From positions 5,045,501 to 5,109,500 of the forward strand of contig JAULJL010000034.1 of the NCBI GenBank assembly GCA_030761205.1: a stretch of DNA of 64,000 nucleotides, given 5' to 3'. Both the position numbers and the translations under genes were made by a program. Origin of the DNA: Fremontodendron californicum (Eukaryota > Streptophyta > Magnoliopsida > Malvales > Malvaceae). The notes beneath the pieces are model-generated. The model was not told where the DNA came from, did no database searches, and saw only the letters and a list, made by a program, of their open reading frames with translations. The number at the start of each line of letters is the position of its first letter. Positions within the stretch are counted from its first letter, which is position 1. Shown here piece by piece: positions 21,858-34,230 of this stretch.

Positions 21858-22794
21858 TGAAGAAGAAGATGGAAGAGAAGTTAGCTTAGGAGGAATCGGA
21901 TAAAAGGCCTAACTGCCAACTGCCCTCCATCTTGGTCGTTTGGCGCGACTCTTTATGGAGCTTTATCTTCTTCTTGTTATTAATTTATTATTATTGTTAT
22001 TTTTTTTTTTTTTAATTGGTAAGTAGATTTGCTTATGCATCGGATCAGATTGAGTGGAGCCATGATTTAAAATTTTTTATTTCTCTTACTCAAGTCCTGT
22101 CCGTTGGCTCGTTTTACTGTTTAAATAATAATTAAAAAATTTTAAAAATTATTTTTATATTAATTTTTATAATTAAATTTAGATAACAAAATAATTTTTT
22201 ATTATATAAACAGTGATTCGGGTGGGCCGGCTTGAAGTGAAAAAAACTTTACCCAAATCCAATCCAATACAAGTCGAATCTATCGGGTCAGACAGACTAC
22301 CTGATCCTTGAGCAAGTCTATTGGTAAGTTTTCAATAATTGATAAAATTTAGGAAAAATTTATGAAGTTTCTTATTAAAATAACTTAATAAGAATTAAAA
22401 TTAAAATTCTAAACTAAAAAAATTGTACAATTTGTTAGAGATTTAAGTACATAGAATTTAAAATAATTTGAAATTTTTTTAATATTTTATTTAAGTAATT
22501 GTTGAAAGTGTAAATGTAGTAGCTATTGAGTAATTATAAATTAAATTTTGTATATAGATACTATTTTTTAATTAATTTTGTATTTATTTATATTAACCTT
22601 TTAATTATAATTAAAAAATTATTAGTTAAATAGTAGAATATATTACTTAAGAAAGTCTATGTAATTATTTTTGTTTATTTTAATAGCCAAACTCTATGTA
22701 ATCTTAGTACTGTTCGACCAAATTATGGGATAGGTGTTCAACCTAACTTAGGCTTAAGTGCTCCACAGCCTCCACCAATATAGGTTTAAGGCAA
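21858..22794. other. Upstream region of the CCR4-like gene and AT-rich spacer
   Basis: The first 100 bp or so (21858-21960) should be the gene's leader and core promoter; it contains tggcgcgactcttta. Beyond it lies AT-rich DNA with a pro-repeat-like part around 22215-22340 (gggtgggccggc, cgggtcagacagac). No ORF is supported. Confidence 0.4.
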
Positions 22795-22990
22795 GGTTAA
22801 AAAATCAGATCGAAAATTAAATCGGTTAGATTTTTAATTTTTGATTTAATGATTGGACCAACTGATTTGATCAATTTTTTTTTTTAATTTAAAAAATACT
22901 TTTAATATTAAATAAATATTAAATATAATTTATAATTAATAAAAATATATATTTAACTTAATGGTATGATTTTTAATATAAATTTCAGAA
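22795..22990. mobile_element. MITE with 'ATCGGATCGG/CCGGTT' ends, copy 1 (truncated)
   Basis: This shares the order 'ggttaaaaaatcagatcgaa', 'ttaaataaatattaaatata' and 'taatggtatgatttttaata' with better copies at 52505-52850 and 55010-55350. The right half is missing. Non-coding. Confidence 0.55.
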
Positions 22991-23379
22991 AATAAGACCA
23001 TAACTTTCATGACCAATTCTTCTCTACTAAACACCATCATAGGGCCACTTCCATAGGCCAAAAACATAAAGTGACCAGATGTTAAAACCCCAATATTAAC
23101 CTCATAGCCAGAAATCAATGCTATAAACACACCTTTAAAACATCTTTTGCAAAAAATCATTTTTTTAATATGCAAAGTCCATATTTATTAAGACCATTTG
23201 TATCTCAACATTTCTTCCTTAAGCAGGGCACACTAGCAAAATAATAAGCCTGTAGGCACCAAAATAGGAAGACTGCAGGAAGATGATTAAAGGAAGCTAA
23301 TGTGCTTGAAAATAACCAAGGTTGAGATGGTATCAATCAAGCTGGCCAGTTAGTTAACTTCAATCAACAACCTAATCAA

Positions 23380-24415
23380 CCTAAGGGCAACAAGGTGTCC
23401 CACAAGCTAATAACTATCACCAACACAATCATAGTTGGGAGCAACCTCCAATTGCTAATCCTTATTATCCCCTAGGCCATCAAGGTTATGTGCTAGGAAT
23501 TGGACAAGAAAACTTAGAACTATGTTTGAGAGAACAAGTCCAAATTTTGATTCAAGAACAATTTGGTCACATCTTGAGGTTTATCTCAAGGCCAACATAC
23601 AGAAAACTTAGAACTATGAAGGTTATGTGCTAGGAATTGGACAAGAAAACTTAGAACTATGTTTGAGAGAACAAGTCCAAATTTTGATTCAAGAACAATT
23701 TGGTCACATCTTGAGGTTTATCTCAAGGCCAACATACAGAAAACTTAGAACTATGAAGGTTATGTGCTAGGAATTGGACAAGAAAACTTAGAACTATGTT
23801 TGAGAGAACAAGTCCAAATTTTGATTCAAGAACAATTTGGTCACATCTTGAGGTTTATCTCAAGGCCAACATACAGAAAACTTAGAACTATGAAGGTTAT
23901 GTGCTAGGAATTGGACAAGAAAACTTAGAACTATGTTTGAGAGAACAAGTCCAAATTTTGATTCAAGAACAATTTGGTCACATCTTGAGGTTTATCTCAA
24001 GGCCAACATACAGAAAACTTAGAACTATGAAGGTTATGTGCTAGGAATTGGACAAGAAAACTTAGAACTATGTTTGAGAGAACAAGTCCAAATTTTGATT
24101 CAAGAACAATTTGGTCACATCTTGAGGTTTATCTCAAGGCCAACATACAGAAAACTTAGAACTATGAAGGTTATGTGCTAGGAATTGGACAAGAAAACTT
24201 AGAACTATGTTTGAGAGAACAAGTCCAAATTTTGATTCAAGAACAATTTGGTCACATCTCGAGGCTTATCTCAAGGCCAACATACAGAAAACCTTATCCT
24301 AATTGGATTGATACATGGTATCCTTTGCCCAGAGGATTTAAGTTTTCAGAGTTTGTAACCTTTCCAGGTGAAGATAACCAATCAACCTTAGAGCATGTAA
24401 AAAGGTGTTAGTATA
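23380..24415 (+). mobile_element. Ty3/gypsy gag remnant expanded by tandem repeats
   Basis: The final open stretch (24175-24411) encodes RPTYRKPYPNWIDTWYPLPR, then GFKFSEFVTFPGEDNQSTLEHV, which matches the N-terminal gag region of plant Ty3/gypsy polyproteins (family pattern RPxYRKPYPxxID, PRGYKxPxFxxFxGxxxxSTxEH). The region before it is the 137-bp tandem array. No protease or pol follows and the reading frame stops, so this is a dead fragment. Confidence 0.7.
23484..24305. repeat. Six tandem units of 137 bp
   Basis: Units begin ggttatgtgctaggaattgg at 23484, 23621, 23758, 23895, 24032 and 24169, an exact 137-bp spacing. The first five appear identical or nearly so; the last differs slightly (catctcgaggcttatc) and runs into unique gag sequence. 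Each unit contains agaaaacttagaactatg twice, once near the start and once at the junction. The original junction-side sequence in the last unit reads agaaaaccttatcc. Confidence 0.95.
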
Positions 24416-24469
24416 TGCCGTATGACCAATCGGATTGACTATAAACAATTTGTTATACTATAAATTACA

Positions 24470-24472
<3 letters not shown>

Positions 24473-24504
<32 letters not shown>
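24473..24504. repeat. (TA)n microsatellite
   Basis: An uninterrupted run of about 16 TA dinucleotides just downstream of the gag remnant. Confidence 0.9.
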
Positions 24505-24507
<3 letters not shown>

Positions 24508-25903
24508 GGCATTTTTTATTTTTAAGTTCGTTTATATTTTTTATTAACCTACTTCATAAGATAAAAGTCCATGAAATAAACAAATTGTAATTATGAGATC
24601 TTATTACCTAGAAACATTATTTTTAAATTGTTCATAATGAATGTTTTATCAAGAAATGGATATTAATACAAGTTGTTGAGACCGATATATGTTTATTAGG
24701 AATGGCAATGAAATAGGGTGAGGTGGATATGGCAATATCTGCTCCCATCCGCCTTTGAAATACTTTGCCCTGCTCCAGTTCCACTTCGCCTCGGATGTTG
24801 AAATATCAATACTACCAACACTTCCATAAATGTAAATTACATCCATAATTATCCCGTCTCACCACATCCGAGATTTATTAATTATTTTTAATTCTTTCAA
24901 ATAATAAAGCATTGTAATATTGTAAAAAAATATTTAACCCCCTTTTAGTAAAGATCAATTACTAGAAAAAAATATAAATTCAGTATAAACATCAAAGGAT
25001 ATATAAAATACAACAATATGTCCTAGATAATAAGTTTCATCATCTCAAATTTAACAAAATACAACAATAAATCCGAGATAATAAGTTTTATCATCTCAAA
25101 TTTAACAATAGCCAAATCATCTCAAATTCAAAGAAAATGTTTAAACGTAACACATAAAAACATCTTTCATATTTCATTCGTGCGAAGCGATTTCAAACAT
25201 AAATTTCATTGTATCCTATGACTATTTTGACAAACCCCTCTTACATACTATAAATGATAGGGGCAAAATAAACCTAAAAAAAATTGACATTTGTAACTCG
25301 GCTTGAAACCATATCTTTCATGTTATGACTTTCTTTTACTACCCATCGAATTCTAAAACACAAGACAAAAGGGGGAAAAGCCAAAAGTTTGATGAAGAAG
25401 AGAGAAGTTGAGGGGTAGATCAGACAAATAAAAAAAATAAGGTAAAAAAAAAAATTTTGAAAAAGAGGTCAAGAAATCAGAATAAGAAAATTGATTTTGG
25501 AGAAAAAAATAAAAAAAAAAGGTAAAAAAAATAAAAAACAGGATTTTGGGTTTTGAATCTTTTTAATTTTCGTTTATACTTTATTTTTTTCTTTTAAAAT
25601 ATCTTTCAATAGAAATAATATAATTTAGAAATTTAAGAAAAAACTATTAAACATGTATAGATAGTCAATGAATTTGTTTTTCTTTTAAATTAAGCAAAAG
25701 TATTTTGAATTCTTTAAAAAAAAAAAAAAAGAAATAAGGAAGAAAATATACTTATTAAAAAAAGTTAATGAAAACATGAATTCATTATATTATGGATTAT
25801 TATTCTTATTTGTTTTCTCGTGTTTCATTTCCAATTTTTTATGTTTTCTTTTTTTTTTTTAGCATGTTTTCTTTCTTTTAGATATATTTTTCAACAAAAT
25901 ATA
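24505..25903. other. AT-rich spacer with a possible degenerate repeat
   Basis: Around 24685-24870 there is a purine/pyrimidine-asymmetric stretch (gaatggcaatgaaatagggt ... tcccgtctcaccacatccg) that resembles a common degenerate plant MITE. A local duplication of caaatttaacaa... occurs at 25010-25110. The remainder consists of A- and T-runs, with no supported gene. Confidence 0.35.
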
Positions 25904-28056
25904 TGTCATAACGGTTTTTCGGACCGCTAGGACGAATTTTATGAAAACACAAACAATGGAGTCGCCACCAATCTTTTTTTGCTAGGTGTGATTGGCCACC
26001 TATTAAAACCGATTTTAGTAAAATATTTTAAAATTAATTAAAACATTTTTTTAAAACCAATTTTGAAGTCCGCGCTTTGAACCAGAGTAAAAACAAATTT
26101 GGGTTCGGGAGTCGGTTACGTGCGGGGAAGGATTAGCACCCCCGCAACGCCCGTTTAGAAAACGGTACCACTTGATCACGTGTTATCTTTAATCTTGATT
26201 TAATGGATTTAACATCGGTATTTAAAAATAATTCTCTTTTATTTTTTTATTCTTAAAAAAAACATGTTTATTATTTTTTTGATTTTCTTGAACTGTTTTT
26301 TTTATTTTTTTTTTAAAAAATCGAAAGTGAACATAAATTTATTATCGAAAATACTCATTAAATATTCCCGACACTTTCGGTGGTATTTAACGAGATCTTC
26401 TCACCTCAAGACATCTTAGGGATCACAACCGTGATATCCTTCGAATTCCGTCGTCGAATATTTAAAATCCTTTTTTTTTTTTTTTTGAAAAGTAAATTAA
26501 AATGCTTTTAATAATTATTTTCGAAATAAAAGAAATTATCTATGTAAGAGTAATTCCCGAATCACTCCGATACTTTCGATAGTGTTTTGATTATTATTCT
26601 TACTCGGACCATTTCGAAGAACGATCGATACTCTGACCATCCGAGAAAGAGATCCGTTTTTAAAAAATTTTATTTATCGAAAATAATTTTAAAAGACATG
26701 TATTACAAGAATTATTATTTTAATATTTTAAAATTGAAACAGAATAATAAAAATATATCGAATGCCGGACGAAAATAAATAAATACAAATAGTAATGAAA
26801 ATTAAAATCATACCTGTCAAATGTCGAAAATCCGAAATTTAAAATTCCCGACTTTATCTTCACAAAATCACCTGTGTAAAAAATGAGTTCACCCTTTTGA
26901 TAGTGAAGCGATAAAAGGACTTGAGCTGATAATTTGGTAAAAGAGTCTGTCAAAATAGTGCCCATGGAAGTTTCGAAGTTGCCAATAAATGACCCACCAC
27001 CGCAGGGATGCATAGTCTAACAAAGCAATATATTCGCACAAACAAACAAAGGAAAACAAAGAATAAGAGAGGTGGACCCAAGCCATGTTTTTGAGCTTTC
27101 CCAATTTAATCACAGCTTATGTTTTTCTTTTTTTTTTTCTTGCCATCCAGCATCAGGAGACCCATTTCCTCTCTCACCTACACTTTCTCATGTCTCTCTC
27201 CAATTATAGTTTGGATCTCTTTTGAGTGAAAAAAGTAAGACTTAAAATAATGTTTAAGTGCAAGATTCAAAGAAAGAATAAATACCTTTGCTTTGTATGA
27301 TTGCTTTTACAACAATTCAAAATTTTTTTTTTTTCTCTCTCTCTCTCTATCTCAGAAACCAGCCAGGCCCAGAATCCGGTGGCCGGCCACCATGCCGGCC
27401 GCCGCATCCGTCGCCGGCCGCCGCTCGCCGGCGGCCGGTGGGCTCAAAAATAATCTTTTTCGAATCGCCCGGATCTCCTCTTCTCGGATTTGGGCTCCGT
27501 TTTGCCCGAATCCCCACCGGGATCCGTAGATCTAGGTTTTTGATTTTTTTTTTTTTTTTTTGCTATTTTGAAGAGGACCCAGATCTGGGTTTCGGACCCC
27601 AGATCTGGGGTTTTTCTGGTGAAAGGGGGAGTTTCGATCTGAATCGGGCCTACCTCCCTGGCTGAGGCTTCGGCCCCCCCTTTTGTTTTTTTTTTTTTTT
27701 TTGGGTTCGAGTCTGGGAGGGATCCGAATCCGAGGTCTTCCTCCTTTTTTTGGCGATTGGACCTCCCCTTTTATAGGGGGTTGTGGCGGTGGGGAGGTTC
27801 TGGATGTCAGGCTGGTGGGTCCGGTGGCGGCGGGTTGGTTCTGGATGTCAGGCTGGTGGGTGGCTGGCGGCGGCAACAGGGAGAGGCGGCTAGGGTTACT
27901 TAGGGGGGAAGGATATTGGTTTGGGCTTGGGTTTGGTTGAAATGGGCCCGAAAATTGGGCCAGTGGTTGGGTTTTTCTGAGTTTGGCCCAAATCGGGCTT
28001 TTCTTGTAGATTGGGCCTGCTGAATAGCAGGCCCGGTTCGAAAATTGGTTATTACA
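25904..28056 (-). repeat. 3' LTR (left copy) of the Tat-like element
   Basis: This is 2153 bp, almost identical to 34231-36384. Visible differences: c at 27057 against t in the other copy, A/T homopolymer changes near 27318, and a missing tg near 27702. It contains ttcgggagtcggttacgtgc, also seen degraded at 63750. Confidence 0.95.
27373..27445. repeat. GC-rich palindromic island inside the LTR
   Basis: The perfect palindrome ggtggccggccacc is followed by repeated gccggccgccg and gccggcggccggtgg blocks, in otherwise AT-rich DNA. The same island is at about 35706-35770 in the other LTR. It could form a strong RNA hairpin in the element's transcript. Function is unknown. Confidence 0.75.
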
Positions 28057-28073
28057 GCTGCCCCTCTTTGCAC
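28057..28073 (-). other. Polypurine tract of the Tat-like element
   Basis: On the minus strand GTGCAAAGAGGGGCAGC directly precedes the LTR start TGTAATAACC. Purine richness and position fit the plus-strand priming site. Confidence 0.75.
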
Positions 28074-28159
28074 ATTGCTGAGAATCAGGAATAGGGCAAA
28101 GACGATATAACCAATTTTGTCCGGTTGTAGAGATCTATTTTTAGCGATGCTCTTATGAT

Positions 28160-29711
28160 TTGGAAAATAAATTGCTCCTCTAATCAGAGGCTCTAGTACT
28201 TGGAAAAATAAATTGTTACTCTAATCAGAGGCTCCACAACTTTGAAAATAAATGGCTCCTTTAATCAGAGGCTCTATCAGTTGGAAAGATAAATTGCTCC
28301 TCTCATCAGAGGCTCTATCACTTGGAAAAATAAATTGCTCCTCTAACCAGAGGCTCTATCACTTGGAAAAATAAACTGCTCCTCTAATCAGAGGCTCTAT
28401 CACTTGGAAAATAAATTGCTCCTCTAATCAGAGGCTCTATCACTTGGAAAAATAAACTGCTCCTCTAATCAGAGGCTCTACGACTTTGAAAACAAATTGC
28501 TCCTCTCATCAGAGGCTCCACAACTTTGAAAATAAATTGCTCCTCTAATCAGAGGCTCTACAACTTTGAAAAATAAATTGCTTCTCTCATCAGAGGCTCT
28601 ACAACTTTGAAAAATAAATTGCTCCTCTCATCAGAGGCTCTATCACTTGGAAAATAAATTGCTCCTCTAATCAGAGGCTCCACAACTTTGAAATTTAAAT
28701 TGTTCCTCTCATCAGAGGCTCTATCACTTAGAAAAATAAATTACTCCTATTGCTCCTCTAATCAGAGGCTCCATAACTTTGAAAATAAATTGCTCCTCTA
28801 ATCAGAGGCTCTATCACTTGGAAAAATAAATTGCTCCTCTAAACAGAGGCTCTAGCACTTTGAAAAATAAATTGCTCCTCTAATCAGAGGCTCTATCACT
28901 TGGAAAATAAATTGCTCCTCTAATCAGAGGCTCTATCATTTGGAAAAATAAATTGCTCCTCTCGTCAGAGGCTCCACAACTTTGAAAAATAAATTGCTCC
29001 TCTCATCAGAGGCTCCACAACTTTGAAAGTAAATTGCACAACTTTGGAAACAAATTGCTCCTCTTATCAGAGGCTCCACAACTTTGAAAATAAATTGCTC
29101 CTCTAATCAGAGGCTCGGCAACTTTGAAATTTAAATTGCTCCTCTCATCAGAGGCTCCACAATTTTGAAAATAAATTGCTCCTCTCATCAGAGGCTCCAC
29201 AACTTTGAAAATAAATTGCTCCTCTCATCAGAGGCTCCACGATTTTGAAAATAAATTGCTCCTCTCATCAGAGGCTCCACAACTTTGAAATTTAAATTGC
29301 TCCTCTCATCAGAGGCTCCACAATTTTGAAAATAAATTGCTCCTCTCATCAGAGGCTCCACAACTTTGAAAATAAATTGCTCCTCTCATCAGAGGCTCCA
29401 CGACTTTGAAAATAAATTGCTCCTCTCATCAGAGGCTCCACAACTTTGAAATTTAAATTGCTCCTCTCATCAGAGGCTCCACAACTTCGAAAAATAAATT
29501 AATCCTATTGCTCCTCTAATCAGAGGCTCCACAACTTTGAAAATAAATTGCTCCTCTAATCAGAGGCTCCACAACTTTGAAATTTAAATTGCTCCTCTCA
29601 TCAGAGGCTTCATGACTTGGAAAATAAATTGCTCCTCTAATCAGAGGCTCGACAACTTTGAAATTTAAATTGCTCCTCTCATCAGAGGCTCCACAACTTT
29701 TAAAATAAATT
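28160..29711. repeat. About 38 tandem units of ~40 bp, each with a CCTCT-NATC-AGAGG hairpin
   Basis: The unit is aaataaattgctcctctaat followed by cagaggctctatcacttgga, 40-41 bp long. Variants alternate tctatcacttgg with tccacaactttg, and aatc with catc. Every unit holds the inverted repeat cctct/agagg around a 4-nt loop. The array lies between the element's interior and its polypurine tract, that is, in its 3' untranslated region. Two short interruptions (near 28740 and 29505, each with 'attactcctattgctcc' or similar) suggest higher-order duplication. Open frames inside the array are accidental. Confidence 0.95.
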
Positions 29712-32700
29712 CTTTTCCTGTGCCCGGAGGTCTTGAAAGAGGTAACCCGAAGGTTTTTTTTTTTTTTTTTAAAGAGGTGCCCGGAGGTCTTGGTGATCAT
29801 ACCTGAAGATCACATCTTGGAAGAAAATCTCACTGAATGTTCGAATTCAAATGTCAAAAATTTAAATAGTCAATGTCATGCATGAAATGTGAATGTCATG
29901 CGATGTCAATGAATATGCCCCTGATGATGCATGTGCAAGTAAACATGAATACTGTACATATTTTACGACACAATGCAGATGCAAAACTTTATAAACATGC
30001 GAATGTTCATGAATGATGCGAATGTTCTCAATTGTTTCTTCTGATCTTGGTTTAGCTTTTCCCAATCGTTTTTCCTCTTCGAAACAGAGTGTATCCTGAA
30101 ACGCTCGTGCCTCGTAAGAGATCAACCTTTTTCTTCACTTTGGAACTATCTCTTTGCCCCGATAGTTTTTCAAAATTTTATCAACTGGAGTCGAGCCAAA
30201 TTTTCATTTCTTCTACCTCAATAGTTCCATACTTCTGGGCCAGAAGAACCTTCGTCTTATGCCAACATCGGAAATGGTTTTTTCAAAAAATATTTTCATT
30301 TATCTGCTTTTGCTTGCTTCTTTTTTTTTTTTGAAAAATATTTGCTTATTTACTGAAAGCTCTTGAGCTGAAAATGTCATTATCTGATATCCAAATCTCT
30401 TGAAGATTGATGATCACCTGTTAGAAGTTTTTTTTTTAGTGTCAATTCGGATTTTTCAAATTGAGTCGGAAGGCTTGGTACCACAAGATTTTGGTTGATC
30501 CAAGGAGACTTCGCAATAGGAAAAATGTATATCCTTTCTAGACTCACAAATGGAACAGATTTTATAGAACATGATTTTTTGGACTCAAACAAATTCAACC
30601 TTCTTTTAGTTTCCAAATTATGGCATTTTGACAAACGTCAAGACTAGCTGGGATGTTCAAACTGGAAAATTAATTCTGGAAAGGAAAACGGTCACAGTTT
30701 TTAAAGTCAACCCTCCAAACGAGAGTTGACATTTTTGGAATATTTTGGAATTCCCATATGTTCCTTGATTTTTTCAAAATGATCTCTTCTTTGGTTATGG
30801 CCTCGACAATACCATAAGCAGCACCGAAATTCTCCCATTTTACTCTACACTGCCCATGTCGGGTTTTCACCCTAGAGTTTCATTCTTTCCATTTTTTTCA
30901 TTTTTTTCATTAAATGTTTCACCATGCATTCAAGAAATCAAGACTTATCCAAAAAGGATTTTTAACCAGAAAGGAGACCGAAGTCTCATGCATTTCTCTA
31001 AGAATAGACTCATCAATTTAAATGACCATGCTCGATCAAAATGGTCTTTTCAAGGTACGTAATGTAGGCCAAGGTTCGAGGTTCTGAAAAAAGATAAATA
31101 GGCCCAAACACGTGTTTAAGGTGATCAAATCAAGGATCATTTCATGAGGAGGATTCTCTTTGAAATATTTGTCTTTTCTGAGCTTTCTCTTTATCCGATG
31201 ATTTTCACCCGTTCTTTTCTTTCTTTTCTATTTTTTGCTTTCCTTTTTCTTTTTATCTCCCTTTTTTTTGCATTTCTATTTTGACAAGGTGAGCCCGTAG
31301 TTGTTTGGAAGCTCAGATTTCTCTTTGATTCACGACATTTTTTTTCGTTTTTGAACCAAGACTTCATTATTCGTGACCTTTGAAAAGATCCTTCCTCGCA
31401 TTTGCCCCCCAGTGTGGAGGGTGATCCTTGATCGGGGTTGAAAGAACAAAAGTATTCACTAGGCTCAAAAGGGGTAGCAAAAGGATATTTTATAATTTGT
31501 GAAAGGATGATGAAAGATGACCATTTTTCATCTCGAACACAAGCACGTAAATCGAAGAGTCATTCCTTAGAGGAAAATAATGAAAAGGTTTTTTTTTCTT
31601 GAAACCATCTTGAATTTCATAAATGCATGATGTCACACTCATTTTTCATTTTTCTTCTTTTGTTTTCTTTTTTTTTTCATTTTTTTCATTTTTTTTGTTG
31701 ATGCATGCTCCGAAAATTACTCCATCTTTATCCACCACGCGTCTTTCGTATCTACAAATGATGCACCATTTGATTGGTCATACAAATGAGAATTCGTATC
31801 ATAACGAGGAACACCTCGAGTCTTTTTGCTCTCCGAAGGGACAAGAAAGAATATGGCTCGAAAACAGCTTTTTCTAGGAACACGAGAAAATCAGGTTTAA
31901 TCATTGTTACCCGAGACGTTAATCATGAAGTGATGTCTGGGCAACTCTTGTTTTGTGGTTACGAAAAGGGATGTGAATGGTTTTGGCATAACCTTGACAC
32001 ACATCAATTTACCATGATCTAGATTCTTGAAAGAGGTTTCACTTGTTTGAGACACCAAAAAAAAACTCGAATTTTTTCTTTCAAAAAGTTTGTTCCATTG
32101 CTCATAACCTAAACTAGGATCTGCATTTTTCTTATTGCACTGACTATGGTTTCTGAAATTCAACAATATGTTCCTGGAAGCATTGACTGTTTCAAATCAA
32201 AGGATTCAAGCATAGGCAAGTCCGAAAGAGAGGGGGATGTTGGGTCATTTCTAACAATGATCATCAATAATCTCAAGACTCCTCATCATTTCCTAACGTG
32301 AAGAAAGATTTTTTTTTTTTTTAAGAACGCGCTCTTCAAAAATCAAGAATTTCTTTAATGTTTATTTTTGCAAATTCAAATTAAAGCACAACAAACACAA
32401 AGCTTTTGAAATTCAAAATTTATTTATTTCATGTGGATGCCAACATAAGACAAGTGCTTTCATGATGAGGCATAGAACTACATGCATATTCCTCGATGCT
32501 TGTCGACATGCTTTTAAAGGTAACCACTCTCATCCTCAAAATCCGTGGCGAAGAAACCGATTTATGGCAATGCGGATTTCCACTGTTCGACTAGCTCTGG
32601 AGTCAAAATGCCATCGTGGACAAAACCTTCAATCTTTTTCTTCAGTTGTCTACATGCTTCATGTCTGCATCTTTCAGTTTTCAAAACTAAGCCGACTTCT

Positions 32701-34208
32701 TTTTTTATTCACCAAGTGTGTTTCATGATGCATGAGCTATGAATGCCGATGATGCATGTAAAGAATAAACAAATTAATGCATGAACATATACAATGAGCG
32801 ACCATGTATGTCACGAATGCATGACCTTATTGTTATGAATGCAATCACGATGTCGATATGATGCATGTAAAGAATAAATAAATTGATATACTAGTATATA
32901 CGGAGAATGATCATGTATGTCACTAATGTACTCTACAATGAATGACCATGCATGTTATGATTGCAATATGATGCGAATTTGATTTGTCTAAAGAATAAAC
33001 AAATTAATGCATGAATATATACAGAAAACTATTCATGATTTGGACTGAACTTGATCATTCAACAATTTTATTGCACAAACTTTGCCTCCAAATTCAATCC
33101 GCAAAAAAAAAAAAAAAAAAAAAAAATTGTTTTTTTTTTTGTTTTGAAAAATGTTTTTTTTTTGTTGTAAAAATCAAAATATTATTTTCAAAAACCAATT
33201 TCTATCAAAAACTTTTGTGGTAGTGGGTCTTATTATGGCACAAATGTCCGAGTATTTATTCAACACTACCGGTTTGCAATTCTCATTTAATCAACAACAA
33301 GTGTCTATGCGGTTTATCAAATGAGATTATTATCACCGTGAAATAAAAAATACAACTATAAATGTATATGCTTTATTTACAAGTGCATTAGTGCATGAAA
33401 TGTACGAGATGTACGAAAAGAAAAACTTTCATATTTACAAACTCAAAAAGTTAACGAACATTTGCTCCGACAGTATCAACTTATTTAAGCATCACGGTGC
33501 CTTCGGAGCGAAAAATGAAACTTATTGCGAGTAGCACGATGTACGCTCATCATTACCCGATTTACAGTTTTTGTTTGGAGTGTAAACAAAAAGCGAAAGA
33601 TCACAATGTTCCTTCCTAATTTCGAGGATATCCGATCGGAAATTTGATATGGCTCTGCTCAAGTTCACTACATGAGGTTGAGTCAGAATCTAAAAGGCTC
33701 CAAATTGCTCCTCACTGTCGCCCGTGAAGGCTAGTAAGGCATCCCGATTTAAGCGGGTTCAATTTGTTAGAGTATATTTTCCAGGCTTATGCGGAGGTTA
33801 TTACCTCACGAAAGCGTAGGTACTTTATTACTCTGAAAGTGTTTCGCTAGCCCATGCGGAGGTTATTACCTCACGAGAGCGTAGGTACTTTACTTCCACC
33901 TAAAGGGATAAAGCTCGGGTATAAAGCTTATGTATGAAATGCACGTACTCGTGTGTGAGAAGGAACAAACAAAACCCTCGACTATTTGTCTACGACCCTT
34001 TATTCTAAACATTCCATAATTATTAAAAAAATAAATAAACGACACAAAAAATATGAATAAAGAATTAACAAATATCAAGATGTAAATGAAAGCAAAATAA
34101 AAATAAAGAAAGAAAGAAAATAAAGAGAATTAAAATTACATACCGATTAAATCCATCAATCGAGATTTTAAAATAACACATATCAATTTGTGGCTCAACT
34201 CTCAAAGC
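29712..34208 (-). other. Interior of the Tat-like element, no coding domain found
   Basis: About 4.5 kb with many T-runs on the plus strand and only short ORFs (under 90 aa) without recognisable domains. A duplicated phrase, gcccggaggtcttg, occurs at 29721 and 29778. At 32740-33030 there are about three diverged units sharing taaagaataaacaaattaatgcatgaa. At 33785-33893 there is a 68-bp tandem duplication (catgcggaggttattacctc). Confidence 0.6.
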
Positions 34209-34228
34209 GTCCCCAGTGGAGTCGCCAA
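34209..34228 (-). other. Primer-binding site of the Tat-like element
   Basis: The minus-strand sequence TTGGCGACTCCACTGGGGAC starts two bases inside the right LTR. From memory it matches the PBS used by plant Tat/Ogre elements, which is complementary to tRNA-Arg. No tRNA comparison was run. Confidence 0.7.
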
Positions 34229-34230
34229 GC

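Noticed and set aside
27532..27940. ORFs of 80-145 codons in the LTRs of the Tat-like element, repeated at 35600-36414
   Set aside because: They fall in LTR sequence, exist on both strands and are disrupted differently in the two copies by homopolymer changes.
28057..28080. Primer-binding site of the Tat-like element on the plus strand after the left LTR
   Set aside because: gctgcccctctttgc does not look like a tRNA complement. Its reverse strand is a good polypurine tract, and a convincing PBS lies at the other LTR, so the element is on the minus strand.
28160..29711. Regular ~40-bp repeats look like a CRISPR array
   Set aside because: Units are continuous tandem copies with no unique spacers, in a plant LTR element. 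No cas genes are possible in this context.
29006..29800. Minus-strand ORFs with repeated 'GASDERSNLNFKV' peptides
   Set aside because: They are by-products of the tandem array. The unit length varies and the frame carries no conserved start or codon pattern.
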